A DNA stretch of 64,000 nucleotides from Parvularculaceae bacterium. Its GTDB lineage: Bacteria; Pseudomonadota; Alphaproteobacteria; Caulobacterales; Parvularculaceae. Below are positions 25,112 through 35,752 of this stretch, piece after piece. The stretch covers positions 868,001 to 932,000 of the forward strand of contig JAJFFV010000005.1 of NCBI GenBank assembly GCA_021776475.1, read 5' to 3'. Within the stretch, counting starts at the first letter, position 1; each line of letters opens with the position of its first letter. A program made the translations under genes and the position numbers. The notes under the pieces were generated by a model. It ran no database searches. It was not told the origin of the DNA and worked only from the letters and a program-made list of their open reading frames with translations.

Positions 25112-26536
25112 TTATTTGAGCTTGGCGAAATACTCCTTGGTGAGCTTGAAGACTAATGGTGACAACAAAAGCAGCGCCACAAGGTTGGGGGCCGCCATCA
25201 GTCCGGTCAAGGTGTCGGCGACCAGCCAGAACAGGTTGACGATGTTACCGATCTGGTCTTCCAGCATCAAAACAGAAGCGCCGAGGAACACAACAACGAT
25301 CCAGCTGATACGGAACGGCGTGATAATTTTTTCACCGAAAAGATATTCGGCACACTTTTCACCGTAGTAGCTCCAGCCAAGGATAGTCGTGAAGCCGAAG
25401 ACCACAAGACCGAGCGTGACAATGTGCTCCCCGATACCTGTCAGTGTCGCATCGAAGGCTGCAACGGTCAAAGGTGCACCGGTGTCGCAGCCGGCGGGCT
25501 GTGAACCGCTAAGGAACGTATCGAGGTTTGCGGCAACAGGCTGGCACTCCGGCCCCACGATGCCGGATGTGATGATGATAAGGGCCGTAATAGTGCAAAC
25601 GATCAGCGTATCAATGACCGTGCCAAGCATCGCAACGATGCCCTGATTGACCGGATCATCGTTCTTCGCTGCGGCATGTGCGATCGGGGCAGAGCCCTGA
25701 CCGGCCTCATTCGAGAATATCCCGCGCGCGACGCCTTTTTGCATGGCGAGCATGATCAGGCCGACCGAAATCCCGGCGGCAGCAGAGTCATAGCCGAAGG
25801 CGCCTCGGAAAATCGAGCCGAAAGCAGCAGGTACCGCTTCGATGTTGAGGCCGATAACGATCAGGCCGGCCGCGAGATAGCTGAACGCCATTGCCGGGAC
25901 GAGCTTGCTGGCAACGTCCGCAATCCGCTGAATACCGCCGAGGATAACGGCAGCGGCGCCGGCGGCCAGAACGATGCCACTGATCCAAGGCGCGACCCCG
26001 TAGGTGCTGTTCAGCGCATCCGCGACTGAGTTGGCTTGAATGGAAGCGCCTGTGCCCCAGGCGGCAAAAACGCCGAATATGGCAAACAGCCCGCCAAGCC
26101 AGAACCATTTTCTGCCGAGACCATTCTTGATATAATACATCGGCCCGCCGACATGATTGCCGAGTGCGTCTGTCTCGCGGAACTTAACCGCCAGGACGCC
26201 TTCCGAATATTTGGTTGCAGTACCGACAACTGCCGTCATCCACATCCAGAATATCGCGCCGGGCCCGCCAATCGCAATAGCTGCAGCAACCCCTGCGATA
26301 TTGCCAGTACCGATGGTTGACGAGAGTGCCGTCATCAGTGCCCCAAATGGCGAAACGTCCCCTTCCGCCGTACCTTTGCGTTTTCGGAACAGTTGTCCGA
26401 ACGCGTAAGGCACGCGGACAACTGACATGAATCGCAGTCCGACAGTAAGATAAAGCCCGGTTAGCAGCAGCAAACCAAGCATCGGGACGCCCCAGACAAT
26501 ACTGTTCAGCTGGTTGATCAGTGCTTCAAAATCCAT
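25112..26536 (-). CDS. Alanine/glycine:cation symporter (AGCS family)
   Basis: The 474-residue protein has about 11 membrane helices and the AGCS signature regions SSTIGTGNIAGVAAAIAIGG (substrate/Na+ motif), GPMYYIKNG and the RGIFSNEAGQGSAPIAHA stretch. It imports alanine or glycine with Na+ or H+. It is divergent from putA; both would serve amino-acid catabolism, although common regulation is only inferred from position. Confidence 0.95.
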   Translation of the reverse strand: MDFEALINQLNSIVWGVPMLGLLLLTGLYLTVGLRFMSVVRVPYAFGQLFRKRKGTAEGDVSPFGALMTALSSTIGTGNIAGVAAAIAIGGPGAIFWMWMTAVVGTATKYSEGVLAVKFRETDALGNHVGGPMYYIKNGLGRKWFWLGGLFAIFGVFAAWGTGASIQANSVADALNSTYGVAPWISGIVLAAGAAAVILGGIQRIADVASKLVPAMAFSYLAAGLIVIGLNIEAVPAAFGSIFRGAFGYDSAAAGISVGLIMLAMQKGVARGIFSNEAGQGSAPIAHAAAKNDDPVNQGIVAMLGTVIDTLIVCTITALIIITSGIVGPECQPVAANLDTFLSGSQPAGCDTGAPLTVAAFDATLTGIGEHIVTLGLVVFGFTTILGWSYYGEKCAEYLFGEKIITPFRISWIVVVFLGASVLMLEDQIGNIVNLFWLVADTLTGLMAAPNLVALLLLSPLVFKLTKEYFAKLK

Positions 26537-26673
26537 CTGGGTGCCCCTTTTGGCTCGTTATCGCGTTTCAAGTGAGCGACCTTAAGGTTGTGGAGCGGGG
26601 CTGTCCAGTTTCCTGCTTTCGCCCGCTATTTCTAGTGCTATATGCGGAGACAGATTTGAGGAACGCCGATCTG

Positions 26674-29600
26674 ATGAGTACACCAACCCCACCAATCCCG
26701 CCGTTCGCCGCACGCTATGCCCCTGACGAGACAAAGCTTGTCGAGGAGCTCTTGGCCCGCAACGATTTCGACGAGGAACTCGAACAGCGTATCCGCGTCC
26801 GCGCCACCCGGTTTGTTGACGGCATCCGCGACAAGTCCAATGGCATCGGTGCACTTGAAGAGTTTATGCACGAATATTCTCTTACCACCAAAGAAGGTCT
26901 CGCGCTGATGGTTCTCGCGGAAGCACTCCTCCGGGTGCCTGACGCTAAAACCCAGAACAGTCTGATCGAGGAGAAACTTTCTGAAGGCACTTGGAACGAT
27001 CTTGACGGCGACGAAAGTTGGCTTCTCCAGGCAGCAAGCTGGGGCATCGGCATGTCGTCCTGGGTGCTAAAACCGGGCGAGACGCCGGCTGCCATTCTCA
27101 AATCGATGACCAAACGTCTCGGCATGCCGGTGATCCGCACAGGCACGAGGCAGGCGATGCACTTTCTTGGGCGCAATTTCGTCCTCGGACAGACAATTGA
27201 AGAAGGACTGCATCGCGCAACAAAGGAGCGCCAAAAGGGCTTCCGCTTCTCGTTTGACATGCTGGGTGAAGGCGCCCGCTCTGCGGCAGACGCCGAAAAA
27301 TATTATGCTGCTTACGAAGAGGCGATCGACGCGATCGGCAACGATGCTCAAACACGCGACACCGCGTTGCCTGATCGCCCAGGCCTGTCGGTTAAACTGT
27401 CAGCCATTCATCCGCGTTATGAAGCCCGTCAGCACACGCGCGTAATGGCGGAGTTGGTGCCAAAGGTTTTGAACCTTGCGCGAAAGGCCAAAGGCTATGA
27501 ATTGAATTTTACGATCGATGCTGAGGAGGCGGATCGGCTCGAACTTTCGCTTGAGGTATTCGCGGCCATTGCCATTGATCCGTCACTTGCCGGTTGGGAC
27601 GGGTTTGGCCTTGCCATCCAGGCCTATCAAAAGCGCGCGCCACAGGTGATCGACTGGGTGGACGCTCTTGCCGAAAAGCTCGATCGCAAATTTATGGTTC
27701 GCCTTGTCAAAGGCGCCTACTGGGATACTGAAATCAAACGGGCACAGGAACGAGGGCTTGATGGCTTCCCGGTGTTCACCAAAAAGGCCGCAACAGATCT
27801 TTGCTATCTCGACTGCGCCAGAAAACTGCTCGATGCGCGTCCACGATTGTTCCCACAGTTTGCGACCCACAACGCGCTCTCGCTCGCCAGTATTCTCGAG
27901 ATAGCGGGTAACATTGAGGGCTACGAATTCCAGCGTCTGCATGGTATGGGGGAGGCGCTTTATAATCTTGAAATGGATATTGAAGGGGTTCCGGCGAGGA
28001 TATACGCCCCGGTTGGGGGGTACAAGGATCTTCTCGCCTATCTCGTGCGCCGGCTTCTGGAAAATTCGGCGAACTCTTCGTTCGTGGCACAAGTTGCGGA
28101 CCCCGATGTTCCAATGAAAGAACTATTGGCCTCGCCGCAGGAAGAGCTGTTCGCGCTGATTTATAAACAGGGCAGTGTTGGTCAGGAAATGATCCGCCTG
28201 TCAAAGGACATGTTCGTTGATCGAAAAAACAGCAAAGGCGCGGAGCTCGGATACTCATCAGATCTCAAAAGTTTGACGGATGGCATTCGCCAGCCTGTCA
28301 AAAACCAAAATATCACCTCGTTGATTAATGGTGCGCCGTTGCTCAGTACCGAGGCAAAACTCGAACCGATTATCAATCCCGCGACCGGCGATCTTCTCGG
28401 CACCGCGGCGATCCTTACCGATGATCAGGTGGCGAAAGCATTTGACGCCGCGCGCAAAGCGTTCTCGGCGTGGAGTGATACGCCGGTCATGGCCCGGACG
28501 GATATCTTGCGCAAATTTGCCGATCTGCTGGAAGAAAATCGTGACCGCCTGCTCGCGCTGATGGCAGCGGAAGGGGGCAAGACCATGGATGACGGGCTAG
28601 CGGAACTCCGCGAGGCAGTAGATTTCTGCCGCTATTACGCTGTTGAGGCAGAAAGGCTCTGCGGCGCGGATCCGGCGCTGCCCGGACCCGTGGGCGAAGA
28701 CAATACTCGCCACGTTCATGGCCGCGGTGTTTTCCTCTGCATCTCGCCATGGAACTTTCCGCTTGCGATTTTCCTTGGGCAAATCACAGCAGCGCTCGCC
28801 ACCGGCAACACGGTTGTCGCCAAGCCTGCGGAGCAAACACCCCTGATCGCGCATACAGCGATCAGCCTCCTGATGAAAGCAGGCCTCCCAAAAGGCGTTT
28901 GTAATCTCGTCCTGGGCGACGGCGAGGTCGGTAGAAAGCTGGTGGAACATAAGGACGTCGCCGGTGTCGTTTTCACCGGCTCAACCGAGACCGCGCGTGC
29001 AATAAACCGTGCCCTTGCCGCAAAAGATGGGCCGATTATCCCGCTGATTGCAGAGACAGGCGGCATCAACGCGATGATCGTCGATTCGACGGCGCTGCCA
29101 GAACAGGTGGCTGACGATGTTGTTCTCTCCGCTTTCCGGTCTGCCGGTCAGCGCTGCTCGGCTCTGCGGCTGCTTTTCCTGCAAGATGACGTTGCCGATC
29201 ACATGTTGAAAATGATCACCGGCGCTGCCAAAGAGTTAAAACTCGGTGACCCCGTCGATCCGTCTACGGATATCGGACCGGTGATCGACGGTGAAGCGCA
29301 AGGCAACCTCATGACCCATATTGCCCAGATGAGCGATGCAGCGCGCCTCCACTATGCTGGAACGGTGAATGAGGGGCTCAATGGCTCTTTCGTCCCGCCA
29401 CATATCTTTGAGTTGCCATCAATGGGTGCCTTGCAACGAGAAGCATTCGGTCCGATCCTTCATGTCGTGCGCTGGCGCGCTGATCAGCTCGATGAGGTGA
29501 TCGCTGCAATTAACAGTACTGGCTATGGACTCACTTACGGCCTGCACTCTCGTCTTGATACGCTTGCGGCTTATGTCGTGCCGCGGATCGCGGCCGGTAA

Positions 29601-29790
29601 TATCTATATCAATCGAAATATGATCGGTGCCATCGTCGGTGTACAGCCCTTTGGCGGTTGCGGTCTCTCCGGGACAGGCCCGAAGGCAGGCGGGCCTTTG
29701 TATCTGACCCGGTTCGTCGAAGAAAAAACTGTGTCAGTCGACACGACGGCGGCAGGCGGCAACGCGTCCCTTATTGCCCTGGCGGATTAG
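26674..29790 (+). CDS. putA: Bifunctional proline dehydrogenase / L-glutamate-5-semialdehyde dehydrogenase
   Basis: The 1038-residue protein oxidises proline to glutamate in two steps with substrate channelling. The proline-dehydrogenase barrel shows SVKLSAIHPRYE, FTIDAEEADR and RLVKGAYWD, with the HNALSLASI region. The aldehyde-dehydrogenase half shows FPLAIFLGQ, the Glu loop LIAETGGINAMIV and the catalytic Cys in SAGQRCSAL. The N-terminus lacks the ribbon-helix-helix DNA-binding domain of E. coli PutA, so it is not an autoregulator. ATG 26674 follows GAGGAA; an in-frame start at 26521 would cross the divergent promoter. Confidence 0.96.
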   Translation: MSTPTPPIPPFAARYAPDETKLVEELLARNDFDEELEQRIRVRATRFVDGIRDKSNGIGALEEFMHEYSLTTKEGLALMVLAEALLRVPDAKTQNSLIEEKLSEGTWNDLDGDESWLLQAASWGIGMSSWVLKPGETPAAILKSMTKRLGMPVIRTGTRQAMHFLGRNFVLGQTIEEGLHRATKERQKGFRFSFDMLGEGARSAADAEKYYAAYEEAIDAIGNDAQTRDTALPDRPGLSVKLSAIHPRYEARQHTRVMAELVPKVLNLARKAKGYELNFTIDAEEADRLELSLEVFAAIAIDPSLAGWDGFGLAIQAYQKRAPQVIDWVDALAEKLDRKFMVRLVKGAYWDTEIKRAQERGLDGFPVFTKKAATDLCYLDCARKLLDARPRLFPQFATHNALSLASILEIAGNIEGYEFQRLHGMGEALYNLEMDIEGVPARIYAPVGGYKDLLAYLVRRLLENSANSSFVAQVADPDVPMKELLASPQEELFALIYKQGSVGQEMIRLSKDMFVDRKNSKGAELGYSSDLKSLTDGIRQPVKNQNITSLINGAPLLSTEAKLEPIINPATGDLLGTAAILTDDQVAKAFDAARKAFSAWSDTPVMARTDILRKFADLLEENRDRLLALMAAEGGKTMDDGLAELREAVDFCRYYAVEAERLCGADPALPGPVGEDNTRHVHGRGVFLCISPWNFPLAIFLGQITAALATGNTVVAKPAEQTPLIAHTAISLLMKAGLPKGVCNLVLGDGEVGRKLVEHKDVAGVVFTGSTETARAINRALAAKDGPIIPLIAETGGINAMIVDSTALPEQVADDVVLSAFRSAGQRCSALRLLFLQDDVADHMLKMITGAAKELKLGDPVDPSTDIGPVIDGEAQGNLMTHIAQMSDAARLHYAGTVNEGLNGSFVPPHIFELPSMGALQREAFGPILHVVRWRADQLDEVIAAINSTGYGLTYGLHSRLDTLAAYVVPRIAAGNIYINRNMIGAIVGVQPFGGCGLSGTGPKAGGPLYLTRFVEEKTVSVDTTAAGGNASLIALAD

Positions 29791-29842
29791 CCTCAAGCGC
29801 ACTCAAACCCACGAGCATCCCCAATAGCACGCCCTGACGAGT

Positions 29843-31741
29843 TTATTCCGCCGCGGCTTCTCTGATGACGGCATCCTGCTCGAATTGCAGCTTTGCAAGT
29901 CGCGCATAAAGCCCGCCTTGTGTGATCAATTCTGTATGCGTGCCTTCTTCGACGATGCGGCCTTCATCCATCACGATAATCCTGTCGGCGGACAAAACGG
30001 TCGCGAGCCGGTGGGCGATGACGAGGGTCGTCCGGTCCTGCGATATCTCGGCGAAAGCCTTCTGCACGGCACGTTCGCTTTCGGCGTCAAGCGCACTCGT
30101 TGCTTCATCAAGCAACAATACCGGCGCATCACGCAGGATCGCTCTGGCGATCGCGACGCGTTGACGCTGGCCGCCGGAAAGGGTCGTCGCCCGTTCGCCG
30201 AGATCGGTGTCATAGCCGTCCGGCAGGCGTTGGATAAAGTCGTCCGCATACGCGGCCTTTGCCGCCTGTATCACTTCTGCGTCTTCGGCATCGACCCGGC
30301 CATAGCGGATATTCTCCAGCGCCGAGCCGGAAAAGAGGGGTGTTGCCTGCTGCACGATCGCGAATTGTCGCCGCAGTGCTTGTGGCGCCAACCGTTGATA
30401 AGCCGTGCCGTCAAGGGTAAGGGCGCCGGTGTCAGGGTCATAAAACCGCAGAAGTAACTGAAATATCGTGCTCTTGCCGGCGCCGGAGGGACCAACAAGA
30501 GCAACCGTTTCGCCGGGTGCGACGGTCAGATTGATGTTTTGCAGGACGACGTCATCTGGCCGTCCTGGATAGGAAAAACTCACATCCTCGAACCGCACGA
30601 GCCCTTGTGCGCGTCCGATAGGCAGGGGATCTGTCGGTGCCGCGATGGATGGTTTTTCATCCAGCAGTTCAACCAGTCGTTCAGCTGCCCCTGCCGCCCG
30701 CAGAAACTCGGCCCATGTTTCGGTCAGAAAGCCAGCCCCCGAAACAGCGAAGAAGGCCAGCATCGAGAATTGCAGAATTTCACCGGCTGTGATGCTGCCT
30801 TTGCTTACCTCGCTTGCGCCATACCAGAAGATGAAAATCATCGCCACCAGGCCGGCAGAGAAAATAAACGCAGTCATAAAACTCCGTACCCTGAGCCGGG
30901 ATCGGTTTGCGTTAAAGGTGCCTTCCGCCGTATCGGCGAAACTCACCCGTTCCTTTGCTTCACGGGTAAACGCCTGCACTGTCTGGATTGCGCCAAGGCT
31001 TTCACCGGCCCGTGCGGAAGCATCAGCCAGCCGGTCCTGGCTGTCGCGCGACAGGCGTTGCATTCGCCGTCCGAGAAAGATCGCCGGCAATATCACCACA
31101 GGTCCAATTGCGATGACCATCAAGCTCAGCTTCCAGCTAACGAAGAACATCAAAATGACGGCGCCGATTGTCGTGGCAATCGAGCGCAGGGCAAAAGAAA
31201 TCGACGAACCGATCACCGTTTCAATTAGGGTGGTGTCCGTCGTCAACCGCGACAGAACTTCCCCGGTGCGTACCCGTTCAAAGAACACAGGGCTCAAATT
31301 TAGCAGGTGGTCGTAAACGGCTTTACGCAGGTCGGTGATTACCCGCTGGCCCAAGACACTTACATGATAGAATCTAAGGGCACTGGTCAGGCCGACCAGT
31401 ACGGCGAGGACGATTGCCAAGCGAAAATAGGAGCTGATCTTCCCCGGATCCCCCAACGCGAATTGTTTGCAATAGGCAAATGCTGCTGCGTTCTCGCCAA
31501 ACCCGCAATCGACCAGAAGCCGGCCAGCGGAGGGCAGGGCAAGCCCAAGGATAGCTGCCACAATCAGAAAGAACAAAAACAATGCAATGCGGGCCGGATA
31601 CTTGGCCATAAATGGCCACAACCGCTGCAGCGGCTTCAGCGAACTGGATTTGTCACGATGCTCCTTGTCCCGGTTAAGTTCGGCCATAAAGCCCTCGCCG
31701 GCGCTTCTGCCCGGCGCGGCTCTTGGGGTTGTATCCGGCAT
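29843..31741 (-). CDS. ABC exporter, fused membrane and ATPase domains (MsbA-like)
   Basis: The 632-residue half-transporter has six membrane helices in the N-terminal half and one ATPase domain with Walker A GPSGAGKST, the signature LSGGQRQRVAIARAIL, Walker B VLLLDEATSALD and the H-loop IAHRLAT. It would homodimerise. The ATPase is of the lipid/multidrug exporter type and the substrate is unknown. ATG 31741 follows GGAGA; an in-frame start at 31780 is less likely. The convergent neighbour is putA. Confidence 0.92.
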   Translation of the reverse strand: MPDTTPRAAPGRSAGEGFMAELNRDKEHRDKSSSLKPLQRLWPFMAKYPARIALFLFFLIVAAILGLALPSAGRLLVDCGFGENAAAFAYCKQFALGDPGKISSYFRLAIVLAVLVGLTSALRFYHVSVLGQRVITDLRKAVYDHLLNLSPVFFERVRTGEVLSRLTTDTTLIETVIGSSISFALRSIATTIGAVILMFFVSWKLSLMVIAIGPVVILPAIFLGRRMQRLSRDSQDRLADASARAGESLGAIQTVQAFTREAKERVSFADTAEGTFNANRSRLRVRSFMTAFIFSAGLVAMIFIFWYGASEVSKGSITAGEILQFSMLAFFAVSGAGFLTETWAEFLRAAGAAERLVELLDEKPSIAAPTDPLPIGRAQGLVRFEDVSFSYPGRPDDVVLQNINLTVAPGETVALVGPSGAGKSTIFQLLLRFYDPDTGALTLDGTAYQRLAPQALRRQFAIVQQATPLFSGSALENIRYGRVDAEDAEVIQAAKAAYADDFIQRLPDGYDTDLGERATTLSGGQRQRVAIARAILRDAPVLLLDEATSALDAESERAVQKAFAEISQDRTTLVIAHRLATVLSADRIIVMDEGRIVEEGTHTELITQGGLYARLAKLQFEQDAVIREAAAE

Positions 31742-31792
31742 GAAATGGTATCTCCGTTTTGCCCCAATATAGGCACGCATCGTCTTAATGAT

Positions 31793-31826
31793 AGGCCGAC
31801 AGTCAGATTGCGCCAGGCATCGGCCT
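31793..31826. promoter_or_regulatory. Inverted repeat AGGCCGA/TCGGCCT in the divergent intergenic region
   Basis: AGGCCGA (31793-31799) mirrors TCGGCCT (31820-31826) across 20 bp, between the divergent ABC exporter and metallopeptidase genes. It could be an operator or a hairpin in either leader; there is no further evidence. Confidence 0.3.
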
Positions 31827-31992
31827 ACTTAATTATCACACAGAAGAAGACAAAACGACGCGACGAAATGCCGATTTCCAAAACCATGGGGACGCCTTAC
31901 CAATCGGTCATGCAGCGGCGCCGGCCCTTGCGTGTTGCGCCTGGCACGGGCAAGTTATCCCACAGGGAACAATGAAAACATGAGGGGTATCA

Positions 31993-34608
31993 ATGCGTAT
32001 TCTCAACAACTCACAGGTCAATCTGTCAGCCTTTTTTGTATGGTTACTCGCTGGTGCGGTATTCATCGCACCATTGTCGATGATCACAGCTCAGGCCGTC
32101 GCTCAAGAAGACAGCGAGGAAGATGAGGACGAGGAAGAAGAAACTAAAACGATTGAGGAGTTTACCGAGGAATTTGAACTGACCGAAGGGCTGTTTCCCC
32201 TCTACCGTGATCCGGAGGATGGAAGCTTGTATATGGAAATCTCGGAAGATCAATTGGGGCAGGAATTCATTGTTTATTCCCATACGGAGAACGGTGTTTT
32301 ACAGGCCGGTCATTTTCGCGGCGCTTATCGTGATCAACGTATCGTTCGTTTTGAGAAACGCTACGATCTGATCGACGTCATTGAGGAAAACACATCTTTC
32401 TATTTCGATCCTGAAAGTGCGCTCTCCAGAGCCGCCGATGCAAATATTTCCGAGGCCATTATCTCGTTAGTCTATGTTGATGCAGAAACCGAGGCGGTAG
32501 AAGGAGACGGCGACGAAGCGGAAGGGACGCCCGCAAGGTATCTTGTTTTCGCAGATGATTTGTTCCTCACAGAAGACCTGCATCAGGTCAAATCTTCGCC
32601 AAATCCTGACGCGCCACCAATGTCCTTCTCGCTCGGCGAGTTGTCCGGTGACAAAACACGATATGCCGAAGTTAGGAATTATCCGCAAAACACTGACGTC
32701 ATCGTGGACTATGTTTATGAAAACGGCGCGCCGATGACGAGCGGCGGCGAGGCTGTCACGGATGCCCGCGCGGTCACGATCAAGATGCAGCACTCCATTC
32801 TTGCGATGCCGGACGAAGGGTTCGAGCCGCGTATTGATGACTACCGTGTTGGCTATTTTCTGGATCGCGTGACTGACTTAACGTCACCGTCCGCGACACC
32901 ATACCGGGACCTGATCAGTCGTTGGCGGCTGGTCAAAAAAGATCCCGAAAAAGCTATTTCGGAGCCAGTAAAACCGATTACGTGGTGGATCGAGAACACA
33001 ACACCGGTCGAATATCGCGACACCATTCGCAACGCCACTTTGGCATGGAACCAGTCATTTGAGGCAGCAGGGTTCAAAAACGCCGTTGAAGTTAAAGTGC
33101 AACCCGACGACGCTGACTGGGATGCTGGTGACATTCGCTATAATGTTCTGCGCTGGACATCTTCGCCCATCCCGCCATTCGGAGGATATGGACCGAGCTT
33201 CACCAATCCGCATTCGGGTGAAATTCTTGCTGCAGATATTATGCTTGAATACGTGTTTTTGACCAACAGACTGGATTACGCAAAGCTTTATGATAGCGCC
33301 GCGGTACAAGCGACCAAGCGCGCCAACGTTTTGGCTGATCCCAAACAATGCGACTATGGTTTTGCTCTGCAGCAGGATCTGATGTTTGCCAAAATGGCCG
33401 CACTGCAAGAAGGCATGAGTGAGGCTGAACAAAGCGAACTGGTCAAACAAGGACTGTACTATCTGATCCTTCATGAAGTCGGCCATACACTCGGGCTCAA
33501 CCACAACATGAAAGCAAGCCAGCTCTATGGGCCACGGGAGGTTCACGACAGTACCATAACCGATGGCGTGATCATGGGATCGGTCATGGATTATCCGGCC
33601 TTAAATGTTGCGCCACTTGGGATGCCGCAGGGTGATTACGCCAATACGCGGCCGGGGCCTTATGACGATTGGGCCATCACTTTTGGCTATGCGCCAGGGA
33701 TGGATGATCCAAAGACCAGGGCCGACCACCTTGGACGCTCACTGGAGCCGGCTCTCACGTTCGGTAATGACGCGGACGATATGCGCGCCTCAGGCGGTTG
33801 GGGTATCGACCCCCGGGTCATGATCGGTGATATGTCGAGTGATATGATCACCTATGGCAAAGACCGAACTGATCTCGTCCGTGACCTGATGACCCGCATC
33901 AAGGACAAATACGCCCAAGATGGTGAGACCTGGCAGGCGTTGACCAATGCCTATCTCATTCTTACCGGACAGCAAAGCTCGATGGCCCGGTCAATCTCTC
34001 GTTTCATCGGGGGCGTCTATGTGGAGCGTGCGGACAATGGACAGGCCGGCGCAACGCAGCCCTTCACCCCCGTCTCAAGAGCCCGTCAGGAAGCAGCGAT
34101 GGCGTTCTTAAAGAACGAGCTCTTTTCAGCTGATGCGTTTGAAATCCCGTCCGACCTTGCTGCCGCATTGCAGCAGCAACGCCGCGGGTTCGATTTTTTC
34201 GGCGTTCCAGAAGACCCCAAAATCCATGAACGCGCGTCGGCTATCCAGGGAGATGTGCTTAATCATCTGATGAGTCCGGTCGTTCTTGGCCGGATGACCA
34301 ACTATCAGGTATATGGTGGGGATTATTCAGCGGCCGAAATGCTGCTGGATTTGAACGACGCCGTCTTCGGTGACGATTTAACCGGCAGTCCGAATACTTT
34401 CAGGCAGAATTTACAAGTGCTCTATACAGAGCAAATGATCAGCATTTTCATGGTAGAAGGTTACGATTCTGTGGCGCGCTCAGCCGCGCTCGGCGCAATC
34501 CTCGATATCAACCGGCGCATCGGATTCATGGCCTTCGGCCAGGATGCCTCTGGCAAAGCGCACAGGGCGCATATTCGCGCCTTAATCACGCCGATTGTGG
34601 CTGGCTGA
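31993..34608 (+). CDS. Secreted zinc-dependent metallopeptidase (DUF5117/DUF4953 type)
   Basis: The 871-residue protein has a signal peptide (cleavage near AVAQ/ED) followed by a very acidic linker of Asp and Glu (residues about 39-55). An N-terminal DUF5117-like region comes next, with the WWIENTTPVEYRDTIRNATLAWN stretch, then a zincin domain with HEVGHTLGLNHNMKAS: the HExxHxxGxxH zinc ligands are complete. The C-terminal part lacks further recognisable domains. It is probably periplasmic or secreted and degrades extracellular proteins. It ends with an intrinsic terminator. Confidence 0.88.
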   Translation: MRILNNSQVNLSAFFVWLLAGAVFIAPLSMITAQAVAQEDSEEDEDEEEETKTIEEFTEEFELTEGLFPLYRDPEDGSLYMEISEDQLGQEFIVYSHTENGVLQAGHFRGAYRDQRIVRFEKRYDLIDVIEENTSFYFDPESALSRAADANISEAIISLVYVDAETEAVEGDGDEAEGTPARYLVFADDLFLTEDLHQVKSSPNPDAPPMSFSLGELSGDKTRYAEVRNYPQNTDVIVDYVYENGAPMTSGGEAVTDARAVTIKMQHSILAMPDEGFEPRIDDYRVGYFLDRVTDLTSPSATPYRDLISRWRLVKKDPEKAISEPVKPITWWIENTTPVEYRDTIRNATLAWNQSFEAAGFKNAVEVKVQPDDADWDAGDIRYNVLRWTSSPIPPFGGYGPSFTNPHSGEILAADIMLEYVFLTNRLDYAKLYDSAAVQATKRANVLADPKQCDYGFALQQDLMFAKMAALQEGMSEAEQSELVKQGLYYLILHEVGHTLGLNHNMKASQLYGPREVHDSTITDGVIMGSVMDYPALNVAPLGMPQGDYANTRPGPYDDWAITFGYAPGMDDPKTRADHLGRSLEPALTFGNDADDMRASGGWGIDPRVMIGDMSSDMITYGKDRTDLVRDLMTRIKDKYAQDGETWQALTNAYLILTGQQSSMARSISRFIGGVYVERADNGQAGATQPFTPVSRARQEAAMAFLKNELFSADAFEIPSDLAAALQQQRRGFDFFGVPEDPKIHERASAIQGDVLNHLMSPVVLGRMTNYQVYGGDYSAAEMLLDLNDAVFGDDLTGSPNTFRQNLQVLYTEQMISIFMVEGYDSVARSAALGAILDINRRIGFMAFGQDASGKAHRAHIRALITPIVAG

Positions 34609-34630
34609 TTGCCTATCTGATAAAGATTGA

Positions 34631-34668
34631 CGGCGTCTGCTTTTGCCCGTATGACGCCGCTTCTTTTT
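34631..34668 (+). terminator. Intrinsic terminator after the metallopeptidase gene
   Basis: CGGCGTC (34631-34637) pairs with GACGCCG (34653-34659), followed by a T-rich stretch CTTCTTTTT to 34668. It lies 23 bases after the stop and upstream of the rplU leader. Confidence 0.8.
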
Positions 34669-34746
34669 GACAACCCTGACGGAAGATCGGGGAAGAAAAA
34701 GGACTTGTAAGGGCCTCAAGCCCTTGATTTGAAAGGAAGTCGGAAG

Positions 34747-35400
34747 ATGTATGCAGTCGTAAAGACGGGTGGCAAACAGTATAAAGTTGCCGCAAATGAT
34801 GTCATAAAAGTCGAACGGTTGACCGGTGAGCCTGGTGATGTGATCACTTTGGAAGATGTATTGATGCTGGGTCAATCAGGCAAAGTGACCGTTGGCACCC
34901 CCAAGATAGATGGTGCAGCCGTTGCCGTTGAAATTCTTGAGCAGGCACGCACGAAAAAAATTGTCATCTTCAAAAAGCGCCGCCGCCAGACCTACCGCCG
35001 CAAAAAAGGCCATCGTCAGTTACAGACAGTCCTGCGGGTAACCGACATTCTCACTGATGGCGCGAGGCCGGCAACGAAGAAAAAGGCTGCGCCGAAAGCA
35101 GAAAAACCAGCCGCAGATGCCAAGCCAAAAGCTGCAGTCAAAGCTGAAATCAAAGACGATGTTTCATTGATTGGTGGGGTCGGACCCAAGCTGAAAGAAA
35201 AACTTGAAGGCTTTGGTATTACTTCGCTGAAGCAGATTGCTGAATTGGACACAGCTGCGGTCGAAAAAATGGACAAGGAACTTGACCTGCGTGGCCGTGC
35301 AGAACGTGACGAATGGGTAGAGCAGGCAAAAGAGCTTTTGGCCGGTAAACCACCACGTGCAAAGACAGATCAGGCGGCTCAGAAAGCTGACAAGGAGTAA
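34747..35400 (+). CDS. rplU: 50S ribosomal protein L21 with C-terminal helix-hairpin-helix extension
   Basis: L21 (about residues 1-100) shows [18 protein letters not shown] and the [17 protein letters not shown] segment. It is followed by a Lys/Ala-rich linker and a ~60-residue extension with [19 protein letters not shown], a helix-hairpin-helix domain. This fused form (217 residues against about 103 for the plain protein) is widespread in alphaproteobacteria. ATG 34747 is preceded by GGAAGTCGGAAG; a start at 34729 lacks homology. rpmA follows 5 bases later. Confidence 0.95.
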   Translation: MYAVVKTGGKQYKVAANDVIKVERLTGEPGDVITLEDVLMLGQSGKVTVGTPKIDGAAVAVEILEQARTKKIVIFKKRRRQTYRRKKGHRQLQTVLRVTDILTDGARPATKKKAAPKAEKPAADAKPKAAVKAEIKDDVSLIGGVGPKLKEKLEGFGITSLKQIAELDTAAVEKMDKELDLRGRAERDEWVEQAKELLAGKPPRAKTDQAAQKADKE

Positions 35401-35405
35401 CGGAC

Positions 35406-35672
35406 ATGGCACACAAAAAAGCAGGTGGCTCATCCAGAAACGGCCGCGATTCCGAAGGCCGGCGCTTGGGTGTAAAAAAATACGGTGGCGAGTTGGTTAT
35501 TCCGGGCAACATTATTGTCCGCCAGCGCGGCACAAAATTTCATCCAGGTGACAATGTCGGGATCGGTAAAGACCACACACTCTTTTCCAAAGTCACTGGC
35601 AATGTTTCGTTCCGCAAAACCCGCGAGTCAAAACGGATTGTCAGTGTGGTACCGCAGGAACTGGCTGAATAA
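35406..35672 (+). CDS. rpmA: 50S ribosomal protein L27
   Basis: The 88-residue protein starts [20 protein letters not shown] and contains [12 protein letters not shown]-like sequence (here [16 protein letters not shown]), the signature of L27, whose N-terminus reaches the peptidyl transferase centre. It is co-transcribed with rplU (5-bp gap, AAGGAGTAACGG ribosome-binding site) and closed by a strong terminator. Confidence 0.97.
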   Translation: MAHKKAGGSSRNGRDSEGRRLGVKKYGGELVIPGNIIVRQRGTKFHPGDNVGIGKDHTLFSKVTGNVSFRKTRESKRIVSVVPQELAE

Positions 35673-35700
35673 ACGCAACACTCCAGAAATGGATTTCTTG

Positions 35701-35725
35701 AAGGAGGGCTGTGGCCCTCCTTTTT
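35701..35725 (+). terminator. Intrinsic terminator after rpmA
   Basis: AAGGAGGGC (35701-35709) pairs with GCCCTCCTT (35714-35722) around a 4-base loop, followed by more T residues. It lies 28 bases after the rpmA stop codon. Confidence 0.9.
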
Positions 35726-35752
35726 AGTTCGGGACACAAAAGGGGCACAAAC